From Nitriliruptoraceae bacterium (lineage in GTDB: Bacteria; Actinomycetota; Nitriliruptoria; Nitriliruptorales; Nitriliruptoraceae): a stretch of DNA of 7,765 bases. Location: positions 1-7,765 of the forward strand of contig SKJO01000140.1 of NCBI GenBank assembly GCA_007121975.1, given 5' to 3'. The notes under the pieces were generated by a model. The model saw nothing but the letters and a program-made list of their open reading frames with translations, was not told where the DNA came from and made no database searches. Below are positions 6,245 to 7,765 of the stretch, in pieces; the first letter of the stretch is position 1; every line of letters begins with the position of its first letter. The translations under genes were made by a program, and so were the position numbers.

Positions 6245-7053
6245 GCGGGCGGGACGAGTGTGTTCGCGAACACCAGCCAGGCGAGCAGCGACTTGGCGAC
6301 CAGCGACAGCACCACGTAGGTCGTCTCACCCCGGAAGTAGTTGGCCCACTTGCCGATGCGCTTGTACTGCAGCCACTGGTTCAGACCGAACGAGAAGAAG
6401 AACGCAAACAGCGCGAACACGATCACCCAGACGAACCCCGGAACCTGCGACAGGTCCCGGTCCGCGTTGCCGACCCCGAGCACGTAGAACGCGATCGCGA
6501 TCCACGGGGTGAGACCGACCCAGGTGCCGAGCCAGAACGGCAGCAGCGACTCCCCGGGGCGCAGGTAGCGCTCCTGGAGGTCACCGAATGCGATCATCGC
6601 GACGTTCGCGCCGGCGATCGCGATGAACGCCGCGACGTCCACGACGCCCGTCACGGCGGCGATCAGGATGACCATGATCGTCGAGGACGCTGAGTACTCG
6701 ACCCAGCGGGCCGTGTTCTTGCCGCGCCGGATATCCGCCGCGTAGCGCTCGAAGTACCACGGCGACGCGATCGTGAAGTGCGCGAGCGCGCTGATCAGGA
6801 GGAACAGGAACACCCACAGCCCGACGTCGAGCGAGAACAGCTCGATGAGCTGAGGTTCGGTCCCGGGCGGACCCTGCGGGTAGGTCCCCGCGATCGGCAG
6901 GGTGAAGCCGGTCTCGTTGAGGGAGTACACGGCGACGGCCTGCACCAGGTGCAGCACACCGAGGACGACGTTCTGGACCCGAAGCCGCTTCAGGCGGGCG
7001 TCGATGGCCTCTGCGGGCATGCCGGGGAAGAGCAGTTCGTCAGCTCGGGACAC
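6241..7053 (-). CDS. Heliorhodopsin (retinal-binding seven-helix photoreceptor)
   Basis: It has 270 residues from GTG 7051-7053, chosen for its AGGAG site 7 nt upstream; an ATG at 7018-7020 would give the usual N-terminus of about 23 residues before helix A but has no ribosome binding site. The match to heliorhodopsins is residue-level: helix A VLGVLHLVQAV (His35, like His23 of the prototype 48C12), the loop TYPQGPPGT, helix B LISALAHF (His92, like His80), helix C RWVEYSASSTIM (Glu119, the Schiff-base counterion, and Ser124), FGDLQERY, LLPFWLGTWVG, NQWLQYKRIGKWANYFRGE, and helix G LSLVAKSLLAW with Lys254 (codon 6292-6294) as the retinal lysine and Ser250 beside it. All key residues are present, so a functional pigment is expected. 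Heliorhodopsins sit with the N-terminus inside the cell and do not pump ions to any measurable extent; a signalling or regulatory role is generally assumed. No carotenoid or retinal synthesis gene is in the window. Confidence 0.97.
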   Translation of the reverse strand: MSRADELLFPGMPAEAIDARLKRLRVQNVVLGVLHLVQAVAVYSLNETGFTLPIAGTYPQGPPGTEPQLIELFSLDVGLWVFLFLLISALAHFTIASPWYFERYAADIRRGKNTARWVEYSASSTIMVILIAAVTGVVDVAAFIAIAGANVAMIAFGDLQERYLRPGESLLPFWLGTWVGLTPWIAIAFYVLGVGNADRDLSQVPGFVWVIVFALFAFFFSFGLNQWLQYKRIGKWANYFRGETTYVVLSLVAKSLLAWLVFANTLVPPA

Positions 7054-7060
7054 GTGGTGG

Positions 7061-7065
7061 CTCCT
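7061..7065 (-). promoter_or_regulatory. Ribosome binding site deciding the heliorhodopsin GTG start
   Basis: The minus strand reads AGGAG followed by 7 nt and then GTG. It is the only good Shine-Dalgarno site near the possible starts and favours GTG 7053 over the ATG at 7020 and the TTG/ATG at 7131/7128. Confidence 0.7.
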
Positions 7066-7160
7066 GGTGGTTGGCTCTTCGAGCCATCGCGGCCGGACAT
7101 CGCGCTCGATGGCGAGGGAGGCCGTCATCAACGCGGTTGCGCTCGTGACGGAACGCCAAC

Positions 7161-7166
7161 ACGGTA
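7161..7166 (-). promoter_or_regulatory. Weak -10 candidate for the heliorhodopsin gene
   Basis: The minus strand reads TACCGT, a TANNNT-type hexamer that would give a leader of about 100 nt. No recognisable -35 is found at 16-18 bp, so this would need an activator or alternative sigma factor, or is not a promoter. Confidence 0.25.
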
Positions 7167-7192
7167 GGGCACCCGACCAGGAGGAGACAGCC

Positions 7193-7223
7193 CCCTCGCC
7201 GGCATCTCGACTCCTCGCGAGGG
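7193..7223. promoter_or_regulatory. Inverted repeat and CCTCGCGAGG palindrome upstream of heliorhodopsin
   Basis: CCCTCGC (7193-7199) and GCGAGGG (7217-7223) are perfect 7-bp inverted arms with 17 bp between. The right arm is part of a self-contained 10-bp palindrome, CCTCGCGAGG (7213-7222). They lie about 30-60 bp upstream of the weak -10 candidate, where an activator or repressor could bind. No family-specific operator is recognised. Confidence 0.3.
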
Positions 7224-7380
7224 CTCTCGTCGGTCAGCTCCCCGTCGGACTGCGCCGAGTCCAGACAGATCGTCCGCTTGGAGCCTGATCGCGCACGCCG
7301 ACGAAGCCCACCTGCGACAGGCCCCGATCAGCGAGCAGCAGCAACCCCCGAGACGGCTCGAGGCACCTCGCGTCAGGCAC

Positions 7381-7765
7381 GAGCGTGAAGTCCGTCACCA
7401 CCGCAGGACTCCCGACAGCCGGGAGGACCGCCGGGCCGGTCCGACCACGTGTGGACGAGCGTTTCGTCCCCCCGTCAGGCTGTCGCCGGCCGGGAGGACC
7501 GCCAGACCGGCCCAACCACGCGTGGACGGAAGTTTCGTCCCCCGCACGGCCCACCGGCGGGCCCAAACATGCGTGGACGGAAGTTTCGCCCCTCCGCAGG
7601 ACTCCCGACGGCCGGGATGACCGCCGGACCGGCCCAAACACGCCTGGACGGAAGTTTCGCCCCCCGCACGGCCCACCGGCGGGCCCAAACATGCGTGGAC
7701 GGAAGTTTCGCCCCTCCGCAGGACTCCCGACGGCCGGGATGACCGCCGGACCGGCCCAAACACGC
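7381..7765. repeat. Composite tandem repeat, alternating 71- and 51-bp units (122-bp period), continues beyond window
   Basis: A core of about 33 bp, GGCCCAAACAYGC followed by STGGACGGAAGTTTCG and a C-run, recurs with the T of its TGGACG at 7452 (diverged), 7523, 7574, 7645 and 7696, and would recur at 7767. The steps are therefore exactly 71, 51, 71, 51, 71. The 51-bp units carry a spacer with GGCCC-ACCGGC-GGGCC (7548-7563). The 71-bp units carry GGCCGG (7610-7615) pairing with CCGGCC (7629-7634). The copy from 7571 is identical to the copy from 7693 up to the window end, while leftward copies decay (first recognisable, strongly diverged unit from about 7381). The period is not a multiple of three, so it is not a repeated protein segment. 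The pattern indicates recent duplication growing from the right. Confidence 0.9.

Larger units (their letters stand above)
7054..7380. other. Heliorhodopsin upstream region without a supported gene
   Basis: I see no convincing coding sequence here. The heliorhodopsin frame stays open upstream to a TTG at 7131, but that stretch has no ribosome binding site and no family similarity. The region contains the ribosome binding site, a weak -10 candidate and an inverted repeat, listed separately. A 55-codon minus-strand frame (7234-7401) also touches it and is judged unlikely. Confidence 0.6.

Noticed and set aside
5911..6512. Plus-strand open frames opposite the heliorhodopsin and small ORF
   Set aside because: They are Arg/Ser/Pro/Ala-rich antisense frames without ribosome binding sites or recognisable motifs.
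7234..7401. A 55-codon minus-strand frame starting at GTG 7401 with GGGAG 7 nt upstream
   Set aside because: The ribosome-binding-site-like GGGAG is part of the repeat array, the product resembles no family, its C-terminal half is low-quality Arg/Ser/Pro sequence, and codon use is weaker than in the real genes. Kept as unlikely.
7395..7763. Long open frames through the repeat region on both strands
   Set aside because: They are open only because the DNA is GC-rich. The 122-bp period shifts frame at each copy, so the same DNA appears in all frames with no stable protein repeat.
7381..7765. CRISPR array
   Set aside because: The segments between cores are themselves repeated in strict alternation (two types, 17-20 and 37-40 bp) and there are no cas genes in the window.

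Overview
The base composition (very GC-rich, G/C-dominated third codon positions), GTG/TTG starts, a leaderless-looking TetR promoter and above all an intact heliorhodopsin gene point to a high-GC actinobacterium or actinobacterial metagenome contig. I cannot name the genus.

Layout. Left block (1-1607): the N-terminal part of an alpha/beta hydrolase on the minus strand runs off the window edge. Divergent from it is a plus-strand ArsR-type HTH fused to an SRPBCC/AHSA1-like domain, with a good inverted-repeat operator candidate just upstream. The 3' end of this fusion gene looks frameshifted, and it is followed by a short remnant of the C-terminal end of a different alpha/beta hydrolase, so this stretch seems to have been rearranged. 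Second block (1608-2920): a four-helix membrane protein (minus) and a TetR-family regulator (plus) diverge from a 108-bp region that holds a -10 box for a leaderless tetR transcript and two related palindromic sites. Third block (3104-3829): a plus-strand six-helix ion channel homologue with a clear S4 arginine ladder but no TVGYGD potassium filter. It converges on the next gene across a small hairpin.

Right block (3875-7053, all minus): a 665-aa CPA2-type cation/proton antiporter with a degenerate universal-stress-protein-like tail, preceded upstream by a two-gene unit consisting of a heliorhodopsin (270 aa, retinal Schiff-base lysine in SLVAKS) and a 50-aa acidic protein whose TTG start overlaps the heliorhodopsin stop codon. 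The last 0.7 kb (7054-7765) has no convincing gene. It holds the heliorhodopsin upstream region and then a regular composite tandem repeat (alternating 71- and 51-bp units, 122-bp period) that continues past the window.

How the genes may work together: the photoreceptor, its coupled small protein, the antiporter and the unusual channel sit side by side, which suggests a light- or stress-linked membrane ion homeostasis locus. That link is inference from position only. The two regulator/target pairs on the left look like ordinary locally autoregulated modules.
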